A DNA stretch of 64,000 nt, from positions 331,001 to 395,000 of the forward strand of contig JACCIC010000227.1 of the NCBI GenBank assembly GCA_018907035.1. The letters are read 5' to 3'. Below are positions 36,120-47,763 of the stretch, piece after piece. Numbering within the stretch: the first letter of the stretch is position 1; each line of letters opens with the position of its first letter. The position numbers were made by a program, and so were the translations under genes. This stretch comes from Sycobia sp. Sy_11 (Eukaryota > Arthropoda > Insecta > Hymenoptera > Epichrysomallidae). The notes under the pieces are model-generated. The model made no database searches. It was not told the DNA's origin and saw only the letters and a program-made list of their open reading frames with translations.

Positions 36120-39100
36120 ATTCCGAACAATACCGAACCAGACCGAACTATTTATCTGATACCTGCTGATACCTACTGATACCAGTGATACTATACGAAA
36201 AAAATTAAATATTAACTTATAAATATTAAATGTCCTTTTTTGCCAAATTGCGTATTTAAAGTCGTCATCCTGTATATATACCCTAGCCAGTTCAAATTTC
36301 GACGTTGTTTTTTCTTGAGTGAACTGCTCAATGATCCTAGTTTAATTCCAGCCAACCGAATTTTTCGAAAACTGATTCTTTTTTATGAGACCACGCCTGG
36401 ATAGCATGGTTTTGAAAGGCATATTTTTTTGTATTTTGAGTAACAAGTTTTTAATCTAAATATGTATTATTTAGATACTCGTATTTTGTTTAGCATCTGC
36501 TTATTATAATTTTATATTATGCACGTACTCGTGTTAATATCTATTATTCACCTGCTTATTATATATATATTAACACTTTAATTTGTTAATAGGTTATTAA
36601 CACTTTTAGAAAAATCTACTAGGTATATCACTTGCTCTAGATGTACAAATGATGTAAAAATTAACTATATAATTATGTAATTATTTCATTACTTTCTTAA
36701 ACTGTAAATTCATGATACATTAAAAATAAACTCTACTTAAAAATGATCTCATTAATTTATTAAGCTGTAATTTCGTTAAAACTAGTTAACTATTTATTTA
36801 ATAATGTTTTTCGGAATCTTAGATTTAGTGTAAACTATACATACAGATATTTTTAGGGATACATATAAAATGAACTTAGCCATTTGTTTTCATAGTTGAT
36901 TACTTTAAGTTTATATAATTACTTTACATTTCCGAATATTTTATAAAAATATTTTTTATACATTTTTTATAAAATTTATGTTTAAATTTATAGGTTTGAA
37001 AATCTTCTTAATATGCTAAAAATACATCAAACTCGCCTGACTTTTTTATTTTTGTTAAAAGTATTTTTTAAAAATTTCATGTCTTTTTCAATAAATTATT
37101 ATTCAATATGATCTTCAATATATTTAGATATATTATTATGTTTCCCTTCATGACAACTAGGGTATTTGTCTTTGAATGATTGGATTTTTAATTTTTTTAT
37201 ATAATATATTTTTTATTTATATTTAGATATTTTTTAGAATAATTTGAAATTTTAAAAAACAGGGTAGAATATTGCTTTAGAAAATAGGAAAGAGTTAAAA
37301 TTTGATAATTTTTTTCTGATAAAATATATAATTTTATGTTATGAATTTTTGAAATTCAAATACTGCGATTTTATTGCAACTTTGGCTACCTGCAAACTCA
37401 TAACAAGTTATAATGTTTGAAAATTTTCAAATCCTACCTCTTGTTTCAACCTGCATTCATCATGTTTTATGATTTAAATCTAAATTTTGTTTAAATAAAC
37501 AATGTTTTTAGCAAAACTTATTTGACCCTTTTATTCCACTTTTTGATGTAAATTGTATCCTTCTGAGACCATTATCGTCTATTATTTGCGTTTAAAATTT
37601 ATAAATATTTTTATAAATTAGTTAATTAATGAATTTGAATTTAAGATATTAATTGATTAGGTAATATGTACGCATTTTAGGAGGATGATCCTTCAAACCT
37701 TTTTTGTTTAAAATAATCTAAATTTTTAAAAATATATATATATACTTGTCTGGTAACAATTTTGAACTCTTTCCTATTTCTTTAAATAATTATTATTCAA
37801 GGTTTTAGCCTATTTTTCAAAAAAGCACCTCTGGATTTATATTCTACGCGTCAAGATACATTAAACATGTTTACTATTATTATATCTGTATATACGATTC
37901 GAGAAAATCTGTTTTTGTGTACTTTGTATATCAGATTTTGGCTTTAGCTCATTAATAGTATATGCAGAGGTATATATATGTTGAAAAACGGTCGGTAGAA
38001 CAAAATTACATTTTTTGTTTTTATGATTTGAAAATTTAAAATCCTCATATTGTCAAATAGTAAATAGTCACACTCTAGCGGCAGAGGTTCTCAAACTCAT
38101 CTTTGTGGCGGTACCGCAAGTTTGGGTCCGTAAAACCGCAACACGGTTCAATAGCACCACCAGCGCCAGCATGCAGCAGCATGCAGCATCCAGTATCAGT
38201 TATATTTATCAGTATTTATATCAGAATTCAATACGTATGTTAAATCACAGGTTCACTGGTTTTATTGCAGTTTTCATTATAAATAATGTTATTATTTATT
38301 TATACATGGCATATAAGTATAATCCTCAAACATATAATAGAAATATCAAAACTATTAAGTAGGAATAGTAAAAAATGAGTAATACTTTAGTTTTTTACTT
38401 TTGATCATTTTTACTTTTATTTGATATAAACTTATATAGGTATATTTTTGAAACATTGCTTATTTTACTATTTAAAATGTTTTTTTGATAAATTATTATC
38501 GTATAACCTAATAGTAATTTATATTAAACTTCATTAAGTCAAAATCTAAACAATGCAAATATTTAAGGAATTTATTTATCAAGATTCATCAAAATAAATA
38601 ATATGATATAAATATTTTTTTATATTCTTATTTGATTAATTTGAAATTATTAATGTCTCAATTAAAATTTTAATTATTGCAATTGTTGTAAATTAAACTA
38701 ATAAATATTTTTATCCGATTTATATAATGTATTTATTAAATAAATTTAGTCAGATTCTATAGGGGTTATTATAAAGATCGACATTCTGACTGTCTATAAT
38801 TATAATTGAATTATTTTATAAAGACTGCATTACCAATAAAAATATTTGTAACTTTATTAATATCTCACTATATTTATAATTATTTTATAAAACATTTTTT
38901 AAATATTTCATAAACTAAGACAAACCATAATGTTAAAACTTTTAGTCATTCACAATTAACAATTTGTTTTTAGAAAGGAAATGTTCATTGAAGTTTTTAT
39001 TTGTATGCTTTTGTAATACTATTTATTATAAAAAGAAGTCAAACATTATTTGGAACATTGTAATTTTGAATATGAATATACTACTTTTACGATTATTAAA
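36120..39100. other. AT-rich intergenic DNA
   Basis: No gene was recognised. A short array of CTGATACC-like units lies at 36155-36190. A possible hAT-type terminus (CAGAGGTTCTCAAAC) starts at about 38083 and is followed by a GCAGCATGCAGCAGCATGCA repeat. Around 38760-38860 there is a degenerate match to the Penelope 3' end (TTCTGACTGTC, then ACCAATAAAAATATTT). Confidence 0.5.
38760..38855 (+). mobile_element. Degenerate Penelope 3'-end remnant
   Basis: The words CATTCTGACTGTC and TACCAATAAAAATATTT, in the order and roughly the spacing of the Penelope-like terminus at 56860-57000, suggest an old diverged copy. Confidence 0.35.
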
Positions 39101-39104
39101 TTTA

Positions 39105-39676
39105 TCATAACATATGCTCATTAGCTCCAGTATTTTCTAATAAAAATGTACTGAATTCAACACCAATTTTTCTATCATTGCCTGTTTCTTCAACTAATTT
39201 ACATGCTGAATCAATAAAACAGGATTCTAAAAATTTTAATGTGTTAAAACAAAGTTTTTAGAACTTTACAATAATTATTTTTTACCTTGAGAGCAACAAA
39301 TTCCATTTGCTGCACATCTTCCGCTATTTCCCTGACACATTGCAAATCCTGCTACACATGGTCGAGAATACAGACTTTCTTTGCGACATCGAAGTGTTTC
39401 TGGTGTTCCTATTAGGACAGCCCATACTTGGACTACAGCAAATATAAGGCCCAAAACAACGCCCTTGTTCTTCTCGGCCACATAAAGGACACTATAGAAA
39501 TAATTGAAAAACCATAATTAAATGTATAAATTTATTCTTACAAATCTTACTTCTTGGGCAATATTTTCTAATAAAAATGTTGGATCTCCTCTTTTTCCAC
39601 CTCTTGGACAGTTTGTTATTAAACAACCATAACTAAACGAAATTAACATAGTTAATATGATAATGAAGTTTGACAT
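39105..39676 (-). CDS. inotocin: Inotocin (oxytocin/vasopressin-like) precursor with frameshifted neurophysin
   Basis: Three exons: 39676-39551, 39491-39286 and 39226-39105 (stop TGA). Exon 1 encodes signal peptide MSNFIIILTMLISFSYG, then CLITNCPRG, the known insect inotocin nonapeptide (Cys1-Cys6 disulfide), an amidation Gly and the KR cleavage site. The intron 1 donor (GTAAGA) follows codon 42. Exon 2 encodes neurophysin with the Cys pattern CPLCG, GRCFGPYICC, SMGC, then GTPETLRC, RPCVAG, GRCAANGICC. Exon 3 gives SCFIDSACK and a short tail. Oddity: in exon 2 the frame before SMGC and the frame of GTPETLRC differ by one base. An extra base at 39415-39416 (minus-strand TGTCC) causes a premature stop if translated literally. 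The mature peptide is unaffected. This could be a genuine lesion or a sequence error. It lies 461 bases downstream of ZCCHC4 on the same strand. Identification is certain; functional status is not. Confidence 0.93.
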
Positions 39677-39763
39677 TGCAATTGAAATTAAAACTGGTAT
39701 ATAGATAGATGTGTCTCACAAGATGTAAAAATCCTTCTGTGCCAGCAATGTTCAGTTCTCTTA

Positions 39764-39771
39764 TATTTATA
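39764..39771 (-). promoter_or_regulatory. TATA box of the inotocin gene
   Basis: On the minus strand TATAAATA lies 88 bases upstream of the inotocin ATG, allowing transcription to start near 39740 with a short 5' UTR. This is typical of neuropeptide genes. It is inferred from position only. Confidence 0.5.
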
Positions 39772-40136
39772 CCCACAGAATTCTAATAAGAATTCAGATG
39801 GTTTTTCAAGAAGTCTACTTTCAATAGACTACTCAAAGGATTATGTAAATACTTAGTCATTGAATTTCATGATATATTCATGTATTCATCTTCTCATAGG
39901 AAACAACAACTATAATCAATTAAAGAATTAAATAAACATAAATAAATCTACCAAATATATAATTCATTAATATATTTATTTAAGAAAAAAGCAATTATTA
40001 ATAAATATTTAATATTTTATTTTTTATCACATTCATTTTATTCTATGTTCTATTGTATTATTAGAATTCTTTAGTAAATAACAAAATAATTAAAATTTTT
40101 TTTCAAAAATTTATTTTTTTTATAACAAAATTTAAT

Positions 40137-41981
40137 TTAATTAGATTTCCTTTTCTTAGTAGGACTATGAGTAAGAGTATCTTTTCTTTTTGTATTATTG
40201 GACTTAATAGATTTTCTTTTTATAATTAATGCATCATTTGATCTCTTTAAATTTGTTTTTATGATTGTTTTATTAATAACTTTATTTTTTACACTCTTCT
40301 GTTTTTTTATTTGATTATCATTTTCAAATGGATCATTCTGCTTTTTAGCTTCTGAAAATGTTGTTAATTTTTTTACTGCTTTTTTTCCAGAACAAGTTTT
40401 TTCTGTATGACCTAATGGTTTAAAATTAAATTTGTTTAACAATTTAATATATGATAAAGAAAAAAGAAATTAATAAAACTTTACTTCTTTTACTCTTACC
40501 TATTACTTTACATTTAAAACAACTTCCAATCTTTGGTTTTTGACCACACTTATGATTTGGTAATAAGCATCGGTTGCATGTTTTACAATGTAGCCAAGTG
40601 GGTTTTACACAACGTTGACATAATTTACAATGTTTATATCGTCTACCATCTTTAGAAGTACAAGCATGGCATAATTTACAATGCTTATTTTCTACAGCTA
40701 CCCATCTTTTACATCTTTTGCAATATTTGTATCCATCAGACTCTGGCAATTGAATTAAATTTAAAGGTACATTTGTAAAAATGCGAATTTGTGATCCTTG
40801 TTTTGTATTATTTGTTTTTGAAACAAACAATGGATGATTATCATATTCAACTTTGTAATCAGTCATTTTTAAATCTTTTAATCCTCCACAAATAGTTGGA
40901 GGATTAGACTTCTCTTTTATTATTGCTTCCATAAAGTAAGGAAAAATAAAAAATATTTTTAATTCATTTTCGGTATCATTTATGTTATTCCATTTTTTAT
41001 GAAAATTACTAATACTGTTAATAGTCTGTGAAATTGGCTCAACTCGACCTCCAAAAGGTGGATCACATATTAAAAACATATTTTTTCCATTATTTTGTTT
41101 CAGAAATTCTTTAAATACATTTTCTGAATTTTTTTGAAAAAAATGATGATTGAATAAATTATACCAACAGTAATTTAATGGCCCAAAAAAGTTGTGCTGT
41201 GTTATAAAAAATAAATAACTTATAATCTGGATAATAATGGTTTTCAAATTGATTTTTTATATACTTACAAATCTCCCATCAAAATCTAATAAAAGACTAT
41301 TCATTTTATCTTCTAAATGTTGAGTTATATATTCGTGTATTCTTGGTACTCCTATACAGAGAACATTTTCAGCATTTAAATTAATTAACATATTTACAAT
41401 ATCTACGACTGTCTTTTTGGAAAATAAATATTGAGCTTCCTTTTTAGAATTTTCTAAGGGTTTCAAAATTTCTGATGGGTGAGTCAAGTGATAATCTGAA
41501 ATTTCATTAATGATTTCATGTTTGGAATGTTTCTCTTTTTCTGTAATGAGAAATAGTTTTTCACACGTGTGACAATACGCTCTCTTTGCAGGATTTTCAC
41601 TTAATAGCTGATTGTAAAGAATGAAAAGCTTTTGATGATGATAAGAAGGTAAACTTTTTTTTCTTTCATTATCCAAAATTTGTTGTTGATGTTTACTAAA
41701 TTCTTTTCCATGTTCGAGATAAAATGAACAGAGTTTTCTATCTCTACATGCAGAACATGCATAAAATTTATTTATGTCACCATTACTTTCTCGTCCAAAA
41801 AGTAAAGCTGGCCCTAAAATTAATAAATATAGATCAATATATTTAAGCATAATAGATTATAATTTTAAATATTTTAAATAAAAATAAAAAATATATAAAA
41901 CAAACCATGAATACATGATGGATGTTTTTCCAAATTACTCCAATAACAGTGTAAACTACCTGTAGGTATATAATCCTTCAT
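40137..41981 (-). CDS. ZCCHC4: ZCCHC4, 28S rRNA N6-adenosine methyltransferase
   Basis: Four exons join in phase to 530 codons: 41981-41906, 41813-41269, 41196-40500 and 40411-40137 (stop). ZCCHC4 methylates a single adenosine in large-subunit rRNA in the nucleolus. The N-terminus carries a GRF-type zinc finger (HCYWSNLEKHPSCIH, then FYACSACRDRKLCSFYLEHG). The Rossmann-like methyltransferase core contains the catalytic DPPF at residues 252-255 (LICDPPFGGR). A DHHC-like Cys/His-rich zinc region follows (YCKRCKRW, HCKLCHACTSKDGRRYKHC, HCKTCNRCL, HKC). A CCHC knuckle CFKCKVIGHTEKTC is split exactly by the last intron. The C-terminal tail is very Lys-rich (KRKSIKS, PTKKRKSN), a likely nuclear/nucleolar signal. 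Length is similar to the human protein, and all signature residues are present. Confidence 0.95.
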
Positions 41982-42136
41982 GTCGTTAACATTTAAACTA
42001 TATCAGTTTGAATGGTTAGGTTAGAATCGTTAAAAACCAGAAATGCCAGGCGGTACCGCGACCTCATGTATGCTGGTGCACGTGCCCGTGTTACCGTGGT
42101 CTGGCTGCATACTTGCATCCCGCGTTAAAACGCTGA

Positions 42137-42423
42137 CGAAAAATGTGTTAGAGAGAGAGAGAGAGAGAGAGAGGTTCGAATGAAGGGGGTTTTCTGTCTC
42201 TCTCGCACAATTACTGTGATTGGTAAAAAAATTCTAGTTAAATCCGTCCACAAGGTGCAAGAAAGTAAAGAAGAAGCAAGAAGCAAACAAAGCGAGACAA
42301 GGGCCAAGCATACGTGCAAACTTTTAACCAATCACAGTAATTGTACGGCAGAGACAAAAAATCACCATAATTCGGACCTTTCTCTCACTCTCTCTCTCTC
42401 TCTCTCTCTCTCGCACCTTTCCT
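42137..42423. repeat. Long imperfect inverted repeat with GA/CT arms
   Basis: Left arm (about 42137-42225) has a (GA)n tract, GGTTCGAAT and CACAATTACTGTGATTGGT. Right arm (about 42329-42423) has the complements ACCAATCACAGTAATTGT, ATTCGGACC and a (CT)n tract. The innermost 17 bases are nearly perfect, and about 95 bases lie between the arms. It resembles a fold-back MITE and sits just upstream of the ZCCHC4 start. Confidence 0.7.
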
Positions 42424-42429
42424 CAACCT

Positions 42430-44648
42430 CTCTATTTACATGCAACTTTCATGTATATACTCTAAGATTGGTACCTGATGGTACCAGGTGGTACCGACAA
42501 AGAGTCCATGCGTGTTGGAGGCCTGTTCAATACTTGACCAATTCTTGCGCTGATTGGCTGAAACGAATGCGATGCTTTAAACTTATGCAATATACCATAA
42601 GACTGATAAAAAAATAATTACTAATATATAACTGTCGCCGCATGTATTAAATATTTTTTAATGTGTCTATTATTCAAAATTAATTAATACATACTAATAA
42701 TTATTAATGTTATTATTAATTATTGTATATATTACTATATGTGCAAAATAATTATTTAATATTCGCTCAAGGAACAAATTTAGGTATCATCAACTGTCCA
42801 CTGTCAACTATTGTAATGTTGAATAATATTTTTTTTATTTTTTTGTTTTACAAAATCCAAATAAAATATTATTATTCAGCATTAGCATACTTCACAGTGA
42901 TATTTTTCAGAATCTGAATTATTAATATTATTATTAATGTGCACAAAGTACTCTGTATAACTTTATATACATTTTTGCAAATATTTTTTAAATATTATAA
43001 TTTTGTTAATATAAGATTTAGTTAATAAATTAATATTATTATTAACAATAGTACTTATACTTAGAACAGAGCTTAAGTCAAATAAATGCACACGAACATC
43101 AAAAAACAATGCAGACAAAAACTGCAATACTAGCTGCATAATGCGGATAAATGTTTCATTCTAGAAAAAATCTACAAATTCACATCGGATCTTATTATTT
43201 TTTACTAAACATGGTATTTCATAATTGAAAAAAATTGTTATTAATATTTATTGCTTATAATATTGCAGTAAATAATGCTTATGAAAAGAAAGAGAGAAAA
43301 CCATTGGTTTTATCAAATATTAAAAATATTGATCAACAAGTAGGAGTAGTTTTATTCTTTCGTGATGTGAAACTCTTCTACAAATTTTAAGAGCAGCAAT
43401 AAACAATCTGGGGAAGGATACTGTGTACACATGTTCTCAGTTCAAGAATAATAACGTACTGGGCGTCCCATTTTAGATAACGGATAGAAATATCTCGGGC
43501 TGTGAGGATTTTGGAGGAAAACTTCATATAAAAGTTGTAGAGTACAAAATGGGCTTGTTTATGATGACCTTCATCTTAAGGTACTACGTCTCGCTCAGTC
43601 ATGCTCAATGAATTTTTATGACAGCCGATGGTGTTAGGGGTAAGGGGCTTCGGCAAATTTTCAGTAGTCTTCCACTGGCTTATTACTTCATAGTACAGCA
43701 TATATATATAGCAATTCATACAAAGGGTTCGATAAAAAATTGTAAACAAAATAATCTGACAACGTCGCAATTCGAAAACGAGCAAACTTGACCATGCCAA
43801 GCATAATCAAAGATGCGTCGTTTATTAGGGTATTTTTTGACAGCTATTTAAAGGATGCAGTTTTTGTCGCTGTTGTGAATACTCTTCAAAATTCTAGATC
43901 AATTAGGTAGAAAAACTTTAGTACACGCCCAGTTCTTGTGGCATTTGCATCGATATATTTTCAATTTGTGTCACCCGAGATATTCTTTTTACCGTCTCAT
44001 TTGTGACAATCTCACGTAATTTTTTTTTTTGTTTGTCTATGTATATATAATTACCAACTATTCAAGTTGCTTTTTATTTTTAATTACTATAATTGACCAG
44101 GGACTTTTCACAATGGCGAAATAATATTAATAACAAAAATAATAACTTTATTTAATGAATACAAATTTTATTTTGAAAGAAGTATACAAACGAACCTTAG
44201 AAAGCCAGTGGAAAGAATGAATCATTCTTGAACGCGCCCGCGCTTATATAGACGTATCCCTACTCATAACATAGTTTCCCCGAAATTTAGCGATAAGATA
44301 ATATCGCGACCGCGCGAGATCTCGAGTAGTTTTGTCTCGCAGCCTCGTGGCCCGGAAAGAAATCCAATCTTTGTGGATATACGTCTCTACATTTCGTAGA
44401 AATTTAATTTGTTCAGCTTTCGAAAATAATCAGATCATTCGACATGTAAATGCATGTACAGGAAAGTACAGCTTTTGAAAACGTAAGTTTTCCGGGCACG
44501 GCACCGGATCTCTCAAGTACATACATTCACCTACAAATGAAATGGCATTTTCCAGTCACAGCACTGTATTTTTTACAAAACTTCTCGAAATCAATATAAT
44601 TTGTTCAATTTTGAATATTAGGTTCGTATATTTGAGATGACTTGAAAT

Positions 44649-44719
<71 letters not shown>

Positions 44720-45558
44720 TATAATGCCAGCTTAAATTCTCTCGAGTTGCTACATATAATTTCCTCTGACTTTCTTTATATACATATTTTGTTTATTAAT
44801 CCCGATGATTCTTTATTAAAATTATAACAATTAAAATTATATAACATACAGTAGAGCATAAAATTAAATCTAAATTTATTACTACATATTATATATACTT
44901 TATATCGAATTATGCTTTTGAAGTCTCGCGTCTTATCCTAGGTAATACTATCCTTATAAACACAACGTAAAATAATCTACTGATCACTATAATATAAGAT
45001 AATGCTACAAATAATATAAACATTCTTTATTTTATTAATCTTACTCACTAAGGCATATTTAATTACTTTAGACTAAAGACACACTGTTCAACAAATTAAA
45101 TTATTTACCACGAAGTGACACATCGAATTGCGTACAGTTGTTACGACCTATTGATAAATAATTAACGAAACCTTATACATATACAATACAATATAAACGC
45201 ACTTACTATCTTTAAGATGAAAAATCATAAAATTATCACAATATTATAATATGTATAAATACAAATGACAAAGTAAGTGTCATTCGTAATGTCAGTAACA
45301 ATTACTAATTTAAGTACTAATGGTAAATTCTCGAATAAAAAAAAGAAGTATACAAAAAAAGGAAAGAAGAAACACTTGCAAAAATGAAACAGACGCAGTC
45401 AGAACTAAATTCGCAGAACGTTGCATAAAAAATAATTTATGTTTTGTCAATCCTATTTTGTAAAAAAGGTAATTATATTGTAGTTTAGAACACTAATAAT
45501 ATATTTATATAAAAAATTTCAAAGATGTTGAAAAAAATGCAATACCTGGTTACAGTCT
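42430..45558. other. AT-rich intergenic DNA
   Basis: No exon could be supported. It contains (TA)n at 44651-44709 and a weak inverted pair built on ATATCTCGGG / CCCGAGATAT (43473-43499 and 43974-44000) that may delimit an unclassified element of about 530 bases. Confidence 0.5.
44651..44709. repeat. (TA)n microsatellite
   Basis: Pure AT tract. Confidence 0.95.
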
Positions 45559-45561
45559 GTA

Positions 45562-46511
45562 CGAGGTATGTTCAAAAAGTAACGAGAATTTTTAAATTTC
45601 GCAGGTTTGGAGAGTCCGCCTGTATAAAAATTTTTATTATTATGTTGGTATGCATGGCCCTGAAATAGGATAAAATTTTCAGCATCATTCATTGCTTATT
45701 TTTTAAGTGGCAGCCGCTAATGTTAGACGTGTTTTTTGAGCTCGGCGATTTTCGTTTGTGAAAAACAGGAGCAAAGAATTTGTATTTAATTTTGCGTAAA
45801 AAATGAAGTAAAGTCTAGTGAAGTTCATAAAATGTTAACAAAGACATATGGTGAGTCTGCTATGAGTAATGCAAGGATTTACGAGTGGTATAAGCGTTTC
45901 CAAGATGGCCGCGAAAATGTTGAAGAAGACGAAGGACCCGGATACCCAAGCACATCAACAACCGATGAAAACTTGAAAAAAGTGAAAGAAATGGTTACGA
46001 ACGATCGCCGAATCACAATCAGAGAATTCGCTGATGATGTTGGCATTTTAGTTGGCTCATGCCATGGAATTTTTTCGGATGTTTTGGATATGAAACGTGT
46101 CGCAGCAAAATTTGTTCCAAAATCGTTGAATTTCGAACAAAAACAGCGGCTAATGGAAGTTGCTTAGGAGTCGCTAAATGAAGTTAATAACGATGTAGAA
46201 CTACTAACACTCGTTATAACAGGTGACGAAATATGGGTTTACGGATATGATGTCGAAACTAAGGCTCAATCGTCCCAGTGGAGGCATTCTGATCGCCAAG
46301 ACCGAAAAAAGCTCGACAAACCGAAAATCACCGATCTCAAAAAACACGTCTAACGTTAGCAGCTGCTACTTAAAAAGTAAGCAATGAATATTGCTGAAAA
46401 TTTTATCGTACTTCAGGGGCATGCGTACCAATAAATAAAAAAAATTTATACACGTGGACATTCCAAATTTACGAAATTTAAAAATTCTCGTTACTTTTTG
46501 AACACACCTCG
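45562..46511 (+). mobile_element. Internally deleted mariner with long inverted repeats (950 bases)
   Basis: TA duplications (45560-45561 and 46512-46513) flank an element that starts CGAGGTATGTTCAAAAAGTA and ends in the complement TACTTTTTGAACACACCTCG. The inverted repeats extend to the segment GCTCGGCGATTTTCG. It is the same family as 22887-23782 and lacks the same internal part of the transposase, so the deletion probably predates amplification. Confidence 0.9.
45832..46325 (+). pseudogene. Mariner transposase fragment (N-terminal half plus first catalytic Asp)
   Basis: The frame starting MLTKTYGESAMSN encodes both helix-turn-helix regions and FVPKSLNFEQKQRLMEVA, then a TAG at 46165. In the same frame the protein continues with SLNEVNNDVELLTLVITGDE and WVYGYDVETKAQSSQW before the sequence falls into the 3' inverted repeat. 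The catalytic core past the first Asp is deleted. Confidence 0.88.
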
Positions 46512-46514
46512 TAT

Positions 46515-47760
46515 GTGTGTGAGCGTAGTAGGAGTAATATTATATCAGTTACCACTGTAATATAATTACATAAGATTGCATTTTAATTTCAAGTGCTATC
46601 ATATAGATACATTTTTTGTAATGGAATTGTTTTTTGAACCTTATTAAATTAAATATTATGATGGATTTTTTGTGTAACTGTTGTTTTCACTTATAAAACC
46701 CAAGCGATCAAAATCTTACCGAAAAAGATTCCTTCTACAAAAAAATTCTACCTGATGGCTGTATATATCGTTCCGCGGTGCTACGTAGTGCGTCCTGTCG
46801 TTGGTCAATTTGTCGAAAATCATCAAAACTACTTTTCAGATCAACTTTATTCAAATACGGTTCGATCGATTTTCATTTTTTAAATATAAATATGTTGCTA
46901 TTAACCTAGATTATAATATATTAGTTTTTCAAACACATGTGTCGAACAGTTTCTTTACTATGCAGAGAGAAACTTCAAATTTCTCATTCAAATTCAAAAT
47001 TACATGTTAAAATCGAAACTTCAAATTGTTATAAAATTTTTTTAATTCCGTCAAATTCGCTGAAATTTAATTTATTTAATTTTTAATTTATTTAATTTAA
47101 TGTACATACCAAAATTAAAAAAAAAATACACAAATTTTTCATTTTTAATTTTCAATTAAAATTCAAAACCTTTTGAATTTTGAAAAATGCATAACTGTAT
47201 ATCATGCAACTGCACATTAAAAAAAAAGTTTTAGTCGAATCCAAGTCATACTATCAATCTACTATCACTTAAAGAAAAGTTCTCGCTGCAGTAGCCATTT
47301 AAGGTAAAGAAGCTAATGATTTTTTAAATGTTTCAAAATTTACAAAATAATTTTTACGAAATCTATATTTATTATTTGTTAAAATGCACAGTTGTACAAA
47401 TACACATACCTAAATTTAAAAATGTGACATAGCATTGATAATTCATTTCTTTCGCACAAGCCCCTTTCCTACGGTCTATACTGAATAATTGTTCGCCTGC
47501 ACTTCGGCATATCTCCGCTGCAATCAGGGTCATTTCGTAAAATTGAATCTAATTGCCTTTCTAATTTCTTTAACTACTACATAATTCCGTAGTTTGTTTA
47601 TTCGGTCCTATTGATATTGCTGGTTATCAAGTATACTTCAGAAATAAAAATTTATTGTAGTGCATTAAAGGATAAAGTTTATTCAGTTCAATAATTTTCA
47701 AAGCTGCCTATGCATTTCTTATTTAAGTACTTAACAATTACACTGCCTATTTTATTTAAA
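46515..47760. other. AT-rich DNA between two mariner elements
   Basis: No coding, RNA or repeat signal was recognised. Confidence 0.5.
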
Positions 47761-47763
47761 ATA

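Noticed and set aside
42014..42026. GGTTAGGTTAG as telomere-type (TTAGG)n repeat
   Set aside because: Only about two units; the insect telomere motif occurs this often by chance in any genome.
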